A DNA stretch of 64,000 nt from the NCBI GenBank assembly GCA_900074885.1, contig FJUW01000006.1, positions 313,884-377,883 on the forward strand, written 5' to 3'. The notes below the pieces were generated by a model, which was not told where the DNA came from, ran no database searches, and was given only the letters and a program-made list of their open reading frames with translations. Positions 10,200 through 20,579 of this stretch are shown in pieces. Source of the DNA: Rhynchosporium graminicola. Lineage: Eukaryota > Ascomycota > Leotiomycetes > Helotiales > Ploettnerulaceae. Positions within the stretch are counted from its first letter, which is position 1; each line of letters starts with the position of its first letter. The translations under genes and the position numbers were made by a program.

Positions 10200-13100
10200 C
10201 GTCGAGACTTGGCGAAACTCTAGTCGATAACTTTATAGTCTTATAAGAAAAAGTCCGATCGCTAAAGAAGCGGAACGATATCCTAGATAACTTTATAGTC
10301 GAGTACTAGCGAATATATAGTAATAACCTTACTTAATACTCTCCTGAAGTCTCTATAAGAGCGCGCCTTCTCTAGTCCTTAGAACCCGAACGTTCTATAG
10401 AAATAATAGAGAGAGATAAAAGTTAGTTAGAAGCTTCTAATAAGTTACTAGTATCTTACCGAGAAAAAGGAAAATATATAATCCCTTCGGAATATAAGGG
10501 AAGAAGCTAGAAAGAACTTACGAAATACTTCTAAGCTTATAACCGAGTTTTAAATTATAATACCGAAAGCTATCTGACTAATACTATTAAGATCAAATAA
10601 GTAGTAATTTTACTTTATAAAGAGCTAGCGAATACTTAGGAAAGATTTAGGAAGTATACTCTAGATACTCTTTATAAGATAATATAAGAAAGTTATAAAG
10701 AGTTCCTAGCGAATCTCTAGCTACTTCTTATTTTATAAAAAGTAACTAACTTATAAGCCTACAAGAACGCTTACTAAAAGCTAAGTTAATTAATTAAAGA
10801 GTTTATAAATTACTTTAAAGAAAAAGAGGAATAACTTGAACTCTTTACTAAATATTAATTATAAGATATCTTATTTAATAAGATCCGCTTAGAGATTTAC
10901 TAGAAAATCGTCGAGAATAGCTAAGCTAATAGACTTTAGGTCTAAGACTAAGTTATTTCTGCTATTATTCTTTAAGAGATATATATCTTATCTAGAGGTA
11001 CTAATAGTAATAAAAGAAAAAGAGAACCTAAAGAGTAGAAATATAAGGAGTCGAACGCGAAAAGGGATAACTCCCTATATAAATACCTGCGAAGAACTAG
11101 CGACTAATAAGATAAAGACTAGTAAGGATAAGAAAAGAGAAGAGATCTAAATAGTATACTTATTAAAGAGTAACTAATAAGATAAGATATCTCTAAAGTT
11201 TAATACTACTCTTATAATAAATATAAGTATATCTCTTCTAATTACTTAAAAATAAATACTAATAATACCGAAGATAAATATTAAAGAAAGCTATAACTCG
11301 TAATATCCTCTCTATCTAGCCCAGAGTTACTAGTTAATAAGATAGAAATCCGAATAAAGATTCTATCTTATAATAAGTAGAAATTAACAACTACTCTTAT
11401 CGATAGTAAAGTAGAAGATAACTTTATATCTAGATCAATTATAAAAGAATACGAGCTTAAACTTACTAGCGAAGGACTAAGGACCTTCTAGATACTTCTA
11501 GGGAGCGAAAGTATTATTTTTAGTATTATAGTCGCTTAAGTAGAGCTAGCCGATTCGATTAGATAAACTAAAATTAATACTCTTCGACTAAGAGTTATTA
11601 ATATACTAAGTATTAACTTGATATTAGGATAGCTATAGTTAGAGGATATAGATCCTCGGACCACCTTTAAGAATAAGTAGTAAAGGTTCCCTTATAATTT
11701 GAAGGACTCTAATAGCCTTAATATTATAGCGCCTTAGGCTTTTTTAATACTTGTTAATAAGCAGAAGTCTCCTATATACGCTATAATACCTAACTTAGGT
11801 ACTATACGCTAGATAGATACTAGCGATACGCCTACTATTCCCCCCGCATATAGTAGCTTTAAGAACATATTCTCGGAGAAGGGAAGAGATAAGCTACCCT
11901 TATTAGACTGCTGCTAATACGCTATCGAGTTAGAACTAGAAGTAAAGATACCTTATTCTCTAATCTATAACCTCTCTAAGAAGGAGCTAGAGGTTCTCTA
12001 GGAATACCTCGACTTATCAGAGGTGAAAGGTTAGATAAGAAAGAGTAAGAGTCCTATAAGTATACTTATCCTTTTAATACTAAAGAAATATAGTAGCCTT
12101 CGATTATATATTAATTATCAGGCTCTAAATAAAATTACAATTAAAGATCGATACTCTCTACTACTAATCAGCGAAACATTAGATAAGCTCTAGAATACTA
12201 GAGTATTTACTAAATTAGATCTATAAAACGCTTACTATCGTATTCGAATTCGCTAAAGTAATAAATAGAAGACTACCTTTCGTACTTGATATAGATATTA
12301 TAAGTACTAAGTTATGCCTTTCGGGCTATTAAATATACTAGCGATATTCCAGGTATTTATTAATAATATAATAATAGGACTCGTAGATATTATTTATATT
12401 ATATATCTTAATAATATTCTGATTTACTCTACCGACCTATTATAATATGAATAATATATTCGCTAAGTACTAGAGAGACTTCGGCATATAAACCTCTTTA
12501 TTAAGCTATTAAAGTACTTATTTAATACTAAAAGTATAGAGTTTCTAAGCTATATTATCTCCCTAGCTAGCGTTTTAATAGATATAAGCCGGATAGATAC
12601 TATTAAGGAGTAGCTAGAGCCTGAAAGCGTTAGAGATATATCAGTCTTTATTAGCTTTGTAAACTTCTACTAGCGATTACCTAACCTTTAATAAGTTTAA
12701 TAAGTAATAAGAAAAAAGGGTAACTTACTTCTATTTTCAGATAGAGTACTATAGAAAAGGAAGCTTTTAACGCGTTAAAGAATACGTTTACTATAGTACC
12801 TTTTCTTATATACTTCGATCTAATAAAGCCGAGAAAGCTAGAGACTAACGCTTCTAGGTTTACTATCGCAGGAATTCTCTTCTAGCCTAGAGAGTAGCTA
12901 GCGAAAGAAGAGGAAAAGGCTATCTAGCATCTTAACGCGTTCTTTAGTAAAAAGCTAGAGCTTACCGAGCTGAATTATAAAGTATATAACTAAGAACTCC
13001 TTATAATTATCAAGTATTTTATATACTAGAGGTATTACCTTAAAAGTAGTATAGCCTTAGTTAAGGTATTAATAGATTATAGTAATCTCTGTGTTTTTAT

Positions 13101-15120
13101 AACTATAATAGTATTAAGCCGGCGATAAGCCAGATAAGATCTAGAGCTATCTCAGTATAACTTTATATTAAGTTATAAATAAGGGAAAAATAATCCTACT
13201 AATAGACTGTCGAGAAGGCCTAACTATAAGCTAGCGAAAGATAAGGAAAATGTTATACTCTCTGCTTTATAAAATAAGCTGCGAAATGTAATTAAAGATA
13301 AGTTAATCTATATACTTAGTAAAGCTAGCGATATAATAGAGAGTAACTAGTATCCGAATAATAGTATATCGTACTAGTTAACTCAGATTCTATAACTTAC
13401 TAATAGTACTTCTATAAAAGGAGTATCGATTGAGGCTATAGATATAACCTTTATACTTAACTAGGGATATATATCTATAAAGCTTAATAGTTCATATAAC
13501 TTATTTAGAAGTCTAGATACCCTCTTAAGAAGCGCTAGCGAGGAGCCGGGCGCTAGCTAGCGTAGCTATAGATATACTATACTACGGTTTTTTATAGTAA
13601 AGATTATAAAAGCCGAAATAATAAACTCTAAATCAAACTTATTTCTCTTAACGCTTATAGAGCTATAGAAGAGAGACGCTTTTACTATTAAGAAGTTAGC
13701 TAGATTATAGAATACCGGAGATATAGATTAGAGTATCGATAGTAAGAGGCTACTTAGATACTAGCGAAAGGCTTACGTTCCGCTAGACGAAGCTATCTAT
13801 ACTGAAATTATAAAGATATATTATAATAATCTAACTATAAACTATTTTAGTCAGGATAAGACACTAAAGCTTATCTGGCGAAAGTACTATTAGCAGAAGA
13901 TAAAGCTAGATGTTAAAGAATACGTTAAGAGTTACGATATTTATTAGAGAATAAAAGTAAGAAGAATAAGAGTAACCGGCGAAATATAAGCGCCTAGCTA
14001 GCTAAGTAAGCCGTTTGAGTCTATAACTATAGACTTTATTATAGATCTTCTACCTTATAGAGGGAGCTCTATAGGAAGAATCTTCGATAGTTTACTAGTG
14101 ATTATCGATAGATATACTAAAGATATAGAGTATATTCCTTACTTGAAGATAATTAATACGCTAGGCTTAGCTCGGCTATTTATCGACTATTAGTTTAAGG
14201 ACTATAGATTACCTATAGTTATTATTACTAATAAAAGTTATATCTTTACTTCCAAATTCTAGTAAGAGGTATACTTCTACCTCCGAATAATAAGAGGTCT
14301 TTCGATAGCGTTTTACTTATAAACTAATAAGTAAACGGAATAATAAAACTAAGCTATAGAAGTATAGCTATAGTATTTCGTATACTATTTTCAAGACGAT
14401 TAGATAGATCTATTACTTATAGTGAAGTTCGCGTATATGAATATATATTATAAAGCTATTAGAATAAGTCTAAATGAAGCTAGATATAGAATTACGCTAG
14501 ATAATCGCTAGAGTATTAAGGATAATCCTATAAGAGGGGAGATACCTACTACTAAAGAAAGAGCAGAAGAAGTAGTTAAGAAACGCTAAGAGCTAGAGAA
14601 TAGCTAGCGAAGAACTAAAGAAATATAAGCGAAGTAGTATAATAAGAACTATCGACTAGTTGAATTCAAAGTAGATTAATAAGTTCTACTTTTAGTAAAG
14701 AATATTAAGACTATTCGATCGAGCAAGAAACTGGACTATTAATTTCTAAGCTTATTTAAGATTAGCGAAAGAATCGGGAAGTAAGTATACTAATAAGAGT
14801 TACCTTCTAAGTATAATTAGCTATATAATATCTTTCATATTTTACTATTAGAACTATACTAGTAAAGGCCTAGCGAGTTATCAGAAGTTATTTAACTTAA
14901 CCTTATTAATAGTAAAAAATTATAAGATATCGATTCCTTACTAGACTAGTAAGTAATTAAAAAGAAAGAATAATTCCTAGTAAGAAAGAAAGGGTTTACC
15001 TTAGCCTATAACTCTTAGGAGCTAAAAGAAAGCCTTTAGAGCCTCCAGAAAGAAATTAAAGCTTTAAAAAATCAAAACGCTATAGAAAGAGCGGCGAAAC
15101 GCTAGCGAAAATAAAATAAT
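10200..15120 (+). pseudogene. D gag-pol remnant (single frame, then +/-1 shift), chromodomain end
   Basis: The Gag zinc knuckle (11204-11245) and the RT motif YLNN (12404-12415, from YLDD) are in the same frame, so gag and pol appear fused as one polyprotein. The protease is visible near 11400 as TTLIDSKVEDNFISRS (Gly of DSG lost). RT blocks include KLDL-NAYYRIRIR and VMPFGL. Between about 12640 and 12740, near a run of six A, the frame shifts by one base. RNase H (AFFSKKLELTELNY) and integrase (ESITIDFIIDLLPY near 14017) follow in the new frame. A chromodomain with SLLD, then FLVR-KGFT, then SQELKESL follows from 14926. Dozens of TAG/TAA interrupt it. Confidence 0.85.
11204..11245 (+). other. 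D Gag zinc knuckle, all ligands mutated to Tyr
   Basis: It reads YYSYNKYKYISSNY. The spacing is that of CX2CX4HX4C with three Cys and one His replaced by Tyr through TGY to TAY and CAY to TAY changes; the conserved Gly is also Lys. Confidence 0.75.
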
Positions 15121-15240
15121 ACTCCTAAAAAGATATATACTTTTCTGTTTTTTCCTATAAAGTTTTATAGTTTTAAAGGCATATTAGAGATTATAAATAT
15201 AGAAAGAGTTCTAAAAGGAAAAAGAGCTTTATTATTCGTT

Positions 15241-16275
15241 TAGATTACTATTAAAACTAAGCCTCGCCGGATAAACTCTGAAATATTACTAAAGAAAGTC
15301 TACTTAGTAACCTTCTAAAGAGTAGTATCTATAACCCTATCAGCGACTTCCTTCTTATTAACCTCTAGCTATATATCTAGTAAAGCTACTTATAGAAAGA
15401 ACTTAGTATAAATAATATAGAAGTCCTTCGCTAAAGATTAGTAGGGAATTCGCCGAAGAGATTTAATTCATATTATACGAAGACTACGAATTTCCTCGAG
15501 AAGAGTAGTATTTATAATATTAATAGTAGCAGTAACCTTAGCTATAGAGCGCAGCATAAGCCCGAATACCTTAGCGATCGCCGACGTAATACTAGATAAT
15601 AGCTTAGTATTAGAATTAATAACTAGCTTCTAAGGAGATTTAATAGCTATAGTATTACTAACTTTAGAAGTATGATTAGCTCGCTTCTTCTCTGTATTAA
15701 AGCGTGCCTAGGCAATCTTTAATACTTCTTCGGAACTCTCGCCTATTACTACTTCTAAAGCTATATCTTGCAGTTAGCCGAGAATACTTATTAAGATAGC
15801 TAGAACCTCGCTAACTATTAGCTGAATATTCGCTAGAGAGAAGAAATTTATACTTATATCCTCGTAAGATTTACCCTTCTTAATATAGTCTATATACTTA
15901 CTAGTAATAGAGTTAGGAGCTTAAGTGCACTTTAATTTAAGGAATAAAATATACTCGCTAGCGTATCGTAAGTAAGTCTTCGGACGAACTATATCCTTAT
16001 TTACCTTAATATAAGCCTTCGACTTTATCTATATATTCTTTCGACTAGTATAAAGAGCCTTATTATAATAAGTAGAAGGACTACTATCCTTGCTTAACTT
16101 TCCTTTAATATCCTTATTATCGTCTTCAGCTCGCTAGCGCTTAGTCGATAACCTGCTAGCGACTATAGTTTCTCCCTTATTAATAAGAGTAAAAGTATTA
16201 CTAGAAGAAAGAGTATCTTTAAGCGAACTATTAGCAGCGCGCTTACGAGAGTTCTTTCTAGGTACTAGGAGATCA
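15241..16275 (-). pseudogene. D antisense ORF between pol and the 3' LTR
   Basis: On the minus strand one frame runs about 340 codons, beginning near 16275 with a basic stretch (PRKNSRKRAANSS) and continuing without a visible frame change to about 15241. Nearly all interruptions are TAG/TAA in contexts expected from RIPed Trp/Gln (for example STKR-stop-RAED). Segments such as VVIGESSEEVLKIA and TTLLEEIRSL look like folded protein. I recognise no family. It lies between the chromodomain end (about 15120) and the polypurine tract (16536), convergent with pol. The start codon is not clear and the C-terminus may extend further. The sense strand is also fairly open for the first part of this interval, so the call is not certain. 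Confidence 0.5.
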
Positions 16276-16550
16276 AGTTAGTACTATCTGATACCTCAGA
16301 TAACTTATATATAGTTACTATTATTAAGGTTATTTAGATAGAAGAAGAAGATAGAGAGAATTTAAAGATTATATATACGAATCTTAGCGCTATACCCTAT
16401 ATTCTTACTTTTACTAATAATAGAGAAAAAATCAGAATAAAGATGAATATTTTAAGGAATACTTCGCCGGCGCTTTACTAAAGTATCACTAGCTAAAGCA
16501 CTTTTATATAACTTCACTTCTAGGACAGAAGTACTAAAGAGGGGAGATAT

Positions 16551-16732
16551 TATAATAGGTCTATGCGCCTAGCGCCTCCTACTCTTATACTTTAGTACTA
16601 GAGAGAAGGAAAGATCCTTCTCTCCTTAGCAATTAGTTTCTATATTAACTAGATTATTACTAGCGAACCTCCAGCGACTATTCTACTATTCTATTATGTC
16701 TATTTACCTTAGCGTACCAAGTGATTATTATA
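16551..16732 (+). repeat. D 3' LTR
   Basis: This LTR is 182 bp, directly preceded by the polypurine tract and followed by the cttaa duplication (16733-16737). Confidence 0.93.
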
Positions 16733-16737
16733 CTTAA

Positions 16738-18398
16738 GTAGTAACTTTCTCTAGATAGATACGCTCTAAGTTATAATAATACTTAGTATTAAAAGAGGGT
16801 AGTAATCTAACTATAGAAGCGTAATTCTTATTCTAAATTAGTTTAATAATAAGAATTAAAGTATATAAGAATAGTATAATCTTATCTTATATATAGAATA
16901 ATACTCTTTCTTTTTAACTTTTCCTTAGATAATAATACTTTAAAATTAATTATAAAACTTAGTGAAAGTCTTAGAGGTATAACTAAGTTATTATATATCT
17001 AATTAGTAGAAAATATTATAATAGTTATCTTTTTCTAGATTAATAGGAAAGTTCTTCTCTAATAAGGTTATTTTATTACTAGTATTAAACTTATTAATAA
17101 GATACTAAGAAATAAGATACTCCTTAGCTAATCTAATAACTAATCCCTATACAAGAACGCGCTAAGAGAGGTCTGTAAGATAATAGTTAGCGTTTATAGC
17201 TAATTAGTCTCGTATCGATACTCTTTACTAAAGGAAAGTAAGATCTAATCTATTATCTAAGAGTAGGATCTTCTTAATAAGATAAAACTTCTTAAGGTAT
17301 AACTCTACTGATTTAGTATTAGAAGAGAGCGATAGTTTATTAAGAATAGTATCCTCTCTCTTAGTAGTATATATTAGAATAGCATTTACTAGCTTATTAA
17401 ACTCTAGAGTACTCAGAGGTTATAGTACTAGCTCTAGTAGAAAGGTCGAAGTTAAGCGAGAAATACCTAAGAGGAACTTATCTTATATAGAGATTAGTCT
17501 ATCTATAGTATCTTCTAGAGAGAAATTTTTTTATCTCTTATTCTACTAATTATTATAAGATAAAATAAAGTAGATTCGAGTTATCTATAGAAGTAGGAGA
17601 ATTTAGTGATTATACTCTTAGTAAATTTCGCTTTTATTTTCCTTTCTCTCTTCGTTAGTATTTCTTAATAAGATATTAATATTCTTTAGTATAAAAAATA
17701 TTTATAATAAGAAGGAGTGTAATAGATTAAGTTCAGAGATAGAGTAGAGGATATCGAGTCGAGTTCCTTTAGAATAAAAGAATTATATAGGTTTTTAGTT
17801 TAGAGCTATAATAATAGCTTAAAAAGAGGTATATTAAGGCTATTTTAGTAGTAATATATAGAAGCTAAAGTTCTAAGGTATAATTATATTTTCTTTAAAA
17901 TCTATTTATAATTCCTTTATATTAGGAAACTTATTAAAAGAATATTAGTAAAGACCTCCTCTATTATATTATTTATAATAAGCTAAATTAAACTCTAATT
18001 TATAGCTATCCGAGAGATCTCTAGGATCTTAGCTATATATAAGTAATTATCGAATAACTAACTTAGTAGTAAGATATTATATTAAGCTATCTTTAGCTAT
18101 CTTAATCTTCTTATTTAATATAATAATATAAGTCTTAAAGTAATATATAAGTAAAGATAAAATAAGTAAGAAAGCTAAGAGCGATCTTATATAATCTACT
18201 ACTAAAGAAATAAGAAAATAAGAAAGAAATAAGAAAGAAATAAGAAGAGAGATAAAATATAAAGTATCTTATATATATACGCTAGTACTAGTCTGATATT
18301 ATACTAAGTCAGCTACTAGTTATAACGGGATACTTATGAACTTAGGCTCTAGTACCTATCCTTCTTCTTATATAATCTTCAGGTAAGCTATTATTATA
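16738..18398 (-). mobile_element. B1: second part, 5' gag region and 5' LTR
   Basis: This continues the B1 sequence interrupted by D: text on both sides of D aligns end to end with B2 around 24950-26349. It includes the 5' part of gag, the 5' untranslated region and the right LTR (18119-18398). Confidence 0.85.
18119..18398 (-). repeat. B1 right (5') LTR
   Basis: This 280-bp LTR is homologous to the 268-269-bp LTRs of B2, B3 and B4, with a few extra repeats of an aagaaat unit. It starts tataataatata and ends attattata. The next bases (tttag) would be the target duplication, but the partner is not in the window. Confidence 0.85.
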
Positions 18399-18465
18399 TT
18401 TAGCTTCTTGACTTTTTTTATTTTACTAAGTAATTAAAAAGTTATAATCAAATATATAATAAAAA
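18399..18465. other. Short AT-rich host segment between B1 and the MULE
   Basis: These 67 bp separate the B1 LTR from the MULE terminal inverted repeat. They are almost only A and T, with no motif that I can identify. The material is presumably the older target sequence of both insertions. Confidence 0.5.
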
Positions 18466-18516
18466 TAGGCTATAGCTAAATAGCCATACGTGAATAGCTA
18501 AATGGCTATACGCTAA
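18466..18516 (+). repeat. MULE1 left terminal inverted repeat
   Basis: The 51-bp repeat contains two imperfect tandem units of about 22 bp, each built on tagctaaat-g-catacg. It pairs with 28697-28747 on the other strand. Confidence 0.85.
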
Positions 18517-18705
18517 AATTCTAGTAACTTGGCGTGTGCATCTAGGGGATACGCCCCTCTATATAAATTTTTACTAGAGGGCATAGGCTATTTATACAGA
18601 ATGAAAATTTCATAATAACCTAATTACCCCTAAGGCTAGGGATTACTATTTAAGTCAGAATTAAAGTTATTCAGAGACTTATACTAAACTCCTACTACTT
18701 CTATT

Positions 18706-18833
18706 ATGACTTCTGATCCTTAAGCATATAGCCCTGCGCCTCCTATAGCAATTTACAGTAATATTACTACTGGATTTACTGCTATTCAAGTATATATAAA
18801 AGCCTATAGCTATATTCTTAAACAGCGAGATAC
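18706..18833 (+). pseudogene. MULE transposase, N-terminal part
   Basis: This starts at the ATG at 18706 (MTSDP) and runs to the B2 insertion. It begins the FAR1-like zinc-binding region common in fungal MULE transposases. The frame continues directly at 26622 once B2 and one gatac copy are removed. There is a RIP-type stop at the sixth codon. Confidence 0.75.
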
Positions 18834-19102
18834 TATAACGATATAAGACTCGAGGCGGTATACGAGTAAGAATAAAACAAGTAGGGAGGCTAAGAGCGAT
18901 CTTATATAGTCTACTACTAAGGAAACAAAAAGATAAGAAAGAAAGAAGAAGAGAGATAGAGTATAAGGCACCTTATATATATGTGCTAGTACTAGTCCGA
19001 TATTATACCGAGTCGGATATTAGTTATACTAGGATACCTATGAACTTAGGCCCTAGTATCTATCCTTCTTCTTATATAATATTCAGATAAGCTATTGTTA
19101 TA
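18834..19102 (-). repeat. B2 left (3') LTR
   Basis: This LTR is 269 bp, tataacg...attgttata, followed by the G-rich polypurine tract on the minus strand. Confidence 0.93.
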
Positions 19103-19140
19103 TTACCCCCCCCCCAAAGAAGAGCTTAACCCTAAGCTCG

Positions 19141-20562
19141 GAAGGTTATAGTTTATATTAGAAATTAGTCTTTATTATAACTATTTTCGTCGATTATTCG
19201 CGTAATAGATAGTATCCGCTCTTTGGTAGTAGTAAATTCTTTATCAGGTTCTAGCTAGTTATATTACTATAATAATACTATATTAGTCGTAGCTTCTAAA
19301 TCGGGCAGTAAGCTATATTTACTTTATCTATTTATAGCAGGAGTCGAGTTTAAGTAAAGCGTAAGGTATATAAAGAAAGGAGTTTATTAATATTAGAGCC
19401 TCTCTTTTTTAACTACGATAACTACTTAAACTTATAAGTTTACTCTCCCTAGACTATAATATAGTTTCTAAAGTAAGTATTATTATTAACTACTATAGTA
19501 GTCTATTATAATCTTATATATTAATCGACCTAATTAACTCTTCTCTTATTATAAGTAAGTTCCTTACCTTAGTATTAGAGATAATCTTCAGGTAAAATAT
19601 AGGAGTTCCACGGATCTATAACGCTAACTCTTATAGTACTCTTACTAGTTCCCGCTAGTACTCTTTCGGCGGCGTATTATATATATTACCTATAATATAT
19701 TCGCACTTTCCTTAAGCTAAAATATAATAATACTTCTATTCTAGAACTTCTATATTTATTTAATAAGCTTAACTCTAAGCTTTATAAGTATTATTCGGCG
19801 TTAAAGAATAGTTATAAGTATATAAGTTACTTAAACTTAAATATAGTTATATATACTAATACGTTATAATTACTTAACTATATTAATATAAAGTATATTA
19901 TTTTATCCGGTTTACTTCTTAGTAGTAAAGCTAAGGACGCGGAGCTAGATCAGGGCAGTATTATAGCTACTTATAAGGCTATTAATTAGATCTATTATCT
20001 CGCGAAATCTATTACTCTTATTATTATATTAAAGATTACTATTATATAATTAGTAGAGACTTAAGCTTTAAGGCGATCTATAGAGAAAGTATTTAAGGAA
20101 TTAGAGTTTATTAAAGTAATAAGTTAAGATCTTTAAACCTTTAGATACTAGTATAATACTAATATAATATAGGATTTAGATCTTCTAATAGTAGATTCGG
20201 CGAAATCTAAGTTAATAATATAAATAGTATTAAAATAGATAAAGAAGTTAAATATTATTATATAAGAATTTATAAAGAAAGCTATATTTAAAGTTATAAT
20301 ATCTAATACTAAAGGAAAAAGGAATTTACTTTCTAGTTCAGAGATAGCGTTAGATCTAGATACTCTCGGACCCTCTCTAAAGAAGAAAGCTTATAGGATT
20401 AGCTATTATACTTAGTTTACTACTAGAGCTATATTAATAAATTTAAGTAAGAAGTTAGATATAGTAATTCTAGTTCTAGATATTCCAGATTTATTAGAAG
20501 CTCCGGAGACCTTAAGAGAGAAAGCTAGTAAAGTAGAGATAGTAAAGGAAATAAAGTTTTAA
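19141..20562 (+). pseudogene. B2 antisense ORF, ~430-470 codons, opposite to gag-pol
   Basis: One plus-strand frame runs from about 19141 to a TAA at 20560-20562 with no frame change. Essentially all the stops I read are TAG/TAA that RIP can make from Trp/Gln codons. The first half looks globular (for example PASTLSAAYY, LFNKLNSKLYKYYSALKNSY). The second half is low-complexity and becomes Pro/Ser/Thr/Glu-rich once RIP is considered (LDTLGPSLKKKAYRI, then LEAPETLREKASKVE). No family recognised. It sits between the polypurine tract and the end of pol, convergent with pol. B3 keeps exactly the same spacing and frame (39505 to 40806); B4 has lost one base. The start codon is not identified. Confidence 0.65.
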
Positions 20563-20579
20563 ATATAGTATTATTATAA

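Larger units (their letters stand above)
9906..16732 (+). mobile_element. D: full-length Ty3/Gypsy chromovirus inside B1
   Basis: This element is 6,827 bp with two 182-bp LTRs (9906-10087 and 16551-16732) and a cttaa duplication at 9901-9905 and 16733-16737. The polypurine tract aaagaggggagatat (16536-16550) adjoins the right LTR, so it is plus-strand. The order is gag with CCHC, protease, RT, RNase H, integrase, chromodomain (about 14926-15060), then a ~1.1-kb region carrying an ORF on the minus strand. It is less heavily RIPed than B1 around it: the LTRs still carry CpA and TpG. Confidence 0.93.

Noticed and set aside
19106..19115. C homopolymer next to LTRs as a sequencing error
   Set aside because: The run recurs at the same position in B2, B3, B4 and H and is explained as the complement of a polypurine tract; only its exact length is doubtful.
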